The notes beneath the pieces were generated by a model that saw only the letters and a list, made by a program, of their open reading frames with translations, had not been told where the DNA came from and searched no databases. Made by a program: the position numbers and the translations under genes. DNA of 16,893 nt. It comes from JABFRJ01 sp964389095 (GTDB lineage: Bacteria; Pseudomonadota; Alphaproteobacteria; Rhizobiales; Hyphomicrobiaceae). The stretch covers positions 1 through 16,893 of the forward strand of contig CAYMEB010000095.1 in assembly GCA_964389095.1 (NCBI GenBank), written 5' to 3'. Positions 15,168 through 16,893 of the stretch are shown here, piece by piece (within the stretch, counting starts at the first letter, position 1; each line of letters begins with the position of its first letter).

Positions 15168-15202
15168 GGGGGCGTCGTCAGTGCTTGCGCCGACGCTTCC
15201 CC
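15168..15202. promoter_or_regulatory. Inverted repeat in the divergent dctQ/MFS gap
   Basis: GGGG-GCGTCG (15168-15177) faces CGACGC-TT-CCCC (15191-15202), giving six perfect pairs, a two-base bulge and four more pairs around a 13-base centre. The repeat is in the 243-base gap between dctQ (-) and the MFS gene (+), a natural place for an operator shared by both. It has no T-run, so it is not a terminator. No regulator gene is adjacent. The rest of the gap shows nothing I can name. Confidence 0.35.
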
Positions 15203-15310
15203 AGCGCTGAGCGTCGTGACAATGTGAACTCATCCCGGTCTCGAGGCCCGCGCGCCGTCGTGCGGGGCGCTGCGGGTCACGAGGAACCGGCGGCACTGGA
15301 TGGCTGAGGC

Positions 15311-16489
15311 ATGCTTCCCGAGCGTATCCGCGAGCAATGGACCAGCGATCGCGCGCGGGTCGTGACGATCGCCGCCATCCTGGCGATGGTCACCGTCAAC
15401 CAGTGTGGAACCGGCATTCTATCGGTCGTCATTCCGGTGAAGCTGGCGGCGGATGGCTATTCGGCGTCGGCTGCCGGCGCCGTCTCGACGACGTTCTCCG
15501 TCTTCTTTCTGATCGGGTGCATTCTGGGGCCGGAGATCACGCGCCGGATCGGCCCCGATCGCACGGTGATCTCGGTCGCAGCGATCAATGCAGGGCTGGC
15601 GCTGCTGCATTGGAGTTTTCCCGGACCTGTGACCTGGGCGGTTTTTCGCGGATGCGGCGGCGTCTCGACCGCGGTGTACTTCGTGCTGATCGAGAGCTGG
15701 CTGGCGGCTCAGGCGACGGCTGAGACCCGCGGCATCGTATTCGGCACCTACATGGTCCTCAACCGGCTGGCATTCGCATTCGGCCAGATTGTCATTTCGT
15801 TCGTTGCCCCGAGCGCCGCCACGCAGTTGTTCGTGATCAGTGCGCTCGCCTACCTCACGGCCCCCCTGCTGCGACCGCGCGCGCCCGCCAATCTGCCGAC
15901 ATCGAGCCGTGCATCCCTGGCAGGCTTCCTCGAATTGCCGCGACTGCTGCCGACGGCAGCCATGGCCTCGATGGCGCATGGTCTCGTATTTGGAACGCTG
16001 CCCGGTCTTTTGCCGAAATGGGGCTTCGATGCCGGTATTCCCATTTCCACCATCGGTCAGGGGCTGGCGGCCCTGCAGATCGGCGGCATGGCTCTGCAAC
16101 TGCCGGTCTCTTACGCGGCAGACCGCTTGGATCGGCGAACCGTCATGGCCGTGGTGAGCGTTGCGACGGCCGCAATCTCGATCGCCATGATCTGGGTCCC
16201 TCATCAATATGCCTGGCTCTGGGTCGGGCTGCTGTTTCTGTGGGGAGGTTGCGCTTCGACGCTCTATTCGCTGGCTGCGGCTCATGCGGGGGATCTGGCC
16301 CCGCCAGAACGGCGCCTCGTCTGGGTTTCGAGCATCATGCTGTTCTGGGGCACGGGGGCGGCGCTCGGGCCGTTGGTGGCAGCCGCCGCCATGGACCGGC
16401 TGGGGTCGTCCGTCCTCTGGAGCTACGCCGCCCTCGCCAGCATGGCACTGGTGGCATTCCTGGTCTGGCGCAAGATCGTCCGGCCCTAG
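15311..16489 (+). CDS. MFS transporter, YcaD-like
   Basis: A 392-residue protein with 12 predicted helices in two halves. The A-loop region reads LGPEITRRIGPDRT, a reduced form of the MFS G-x-L-a-D-R motif. The helix-4/5 region carries ESWLAAQATAETRGIVFGTYMVLN, which closely resembles the YcaD group (ESWL...RG...YMV). The second-half loop has YAADRLDRRTVMA. The substrate of this group is unknown; many are classed as drug or sugar efflux-like. The ATG at 15311 has GAGG too close to be ideal (GAGGC then ATG), so the start is less certain than the product. It is monocistronic, divergent from the TRAP operon and followed by tRNA-Gln. Confidence 0.85.
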   Translation: MLPERIREQWTSDRARVVTIAAILAMVTVNQCGTGILSVVIPVKLAADGYSASAAGAVSTTFSVFFLIGCILGPEITRRIGPDRTVISVAAINAGLALLHWSFPGPVTWAVFRGCGGVSTAVYFVLIESWLAAQATAETRGIVFGTYMVLNRLAFAFGQIVISFVAPSAATQLFVISALAYLTAPLLRPRAPANLPTSSRASLAGFLELPRLLPTAAMASMAHGLVFGTLPGLLPKWGFDAGIPISTIGQGLAALQIGGMALQLPVSYAADRLDRRTVMAVVSVATAAISIAMIWVPHQYAWLWVGLLFLWGGCASTLYSLAAAHAGDLAPPERRLVWVSSIMLFWGTGAALGPLVAAAAMDRLGSSVLWSYAALASMALVAFLVWRKIVRP

Positions 16490-16654
16490 TTGTCAGGCGG
16501 TCGTGATCGCGTCGAACGCCCGTTCCCCGGGGTAGTGTCCCGGAGGCTCACCGGCCCAGGCGCGATGGGAGGTCCGTCCGACGTGCGTGCCGAGCGACAC
16601 CGCCCGAAGGGCCTGGCGCCGCCCTGGGCCGGCCTCGGGCGGGACGGTTTGCAC

Positions 16655-16683
16655 TTGCACAGCACGCCTGGTGTGGGTAGAAC
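16655..16683 (+). promoter_or_regulatory. Weak candidate promoter for tRNA-Gln
   Basis: In the 260-base gap before the tRNA, a tandem TTGCACTTGCAC occurs at 16649-16660. The second copy is 17 bases from TAGAAC (16678-16683, four of six matches to TATAAT). The -35 match is poor (TTG only). The remainder of 16490-16749 is GC-rich and shows no gene I can support on either strand. Confidence 0.25.
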
Positions 16684-16749
16684 CCGCCCCGTTCGGGTTG
16701 GCCGTGCGCAACGCGCGACGGACCGCCCGACACCACCCCGCATCGGGGA

Positions 16750-16823
<74 letters not shown>

Positions 16824-16893
16824 ACCTAATCAAAACTCTGAAATTTCTGTCGCCACGGGGAGTATTCGAGGGCCGCCGCGCGGGCTCTCCCTC

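Noticed and set aside
16866..16888. Hairpin GAGGGCC / GGCTCTC after tRNA-Gln as its terminator
   Set aside because: It contains a G-U pair, has no following T-run, and is cut by the window edge.

Overview
The window is GC-rich DNA with alphaproteobacterial gene content and style: TRAP transporters, many NNC/NNG codons, and tightly packed operons with 4-nt stop/start overlaps. Hyphomicrobiales (Bradyrhizobium/Rhodoplanes-like) is my best guess, from protein resemblance only. I see no transposase, integrase, reverse transcriptase or CRISPR array.

Layout. (1) 1-1640: a TIR + coiled-coil + formylglycine-generating-enzyme-like (SUMF1/C-type-lectin fold) gene on the + strand. Its 5' end is damaged or unusually started. 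Its last ~115 bases look like the variable region of a diversity-generating retroelement (DGR) target. A hairpin plus T-run follows. (2) 1683-5629, - strand: a catabolic-type operon, read as TRAP substrate-binding protein (TakP-like), SDR oxidoreductase, Gfo/Idh/MocA oxidoreductase and an AroE-family dehydrogenase. (3) 5704-10223, + strand and divergent from (2): fumarylacetoacetate hydrolase-fold enzyme, small membrane protein, metallo-beta-lactamase-fold protein with half its metal site missing, second small membrane protein, FAD aromatic hydroxylase and a DUF2783 protein, several of them translationally coupled. (4) 10257-12095: rlmB (-) and a divergent multi-pass membrane protein (+). (5) 12187-15067, - strand: a complete TRAP transporter read Q, M, P. 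(6) 15311-16489: an MFS transporter (+). (7) 16750-16823: tRNA-Gln(CUG).

How the genes fit together. Regions 2 and 3 share a 74-bp divergent control region. Together they look like uptake and oxidation of an organic acid or aromatic compound: a periplasmic binding protein, three NAD(P)-type dehydrogenases, a ring hydroxylase and a hydrolase of the FAH fold that acts on C-C bonds. No ring-cleavage dioxygenase lies in the window, and the TakP-like binding protein has no membrane subunits beside it. The second TRAP operon is complete, but its substrate cannot be read from sequence.

The most unusual element is the first gene. A TIR domain (often an NAD-consuming or scaffold domain in defence and signalling) is joined to an FGE/C-lectin domain whose C-terminal surface codons are almost all NNC and fit adenine-directed mutagenesis of an AAC-rich template. 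The template and reverse transcriptase are not in the window, so this would be a remote DGR target or a relic of one.
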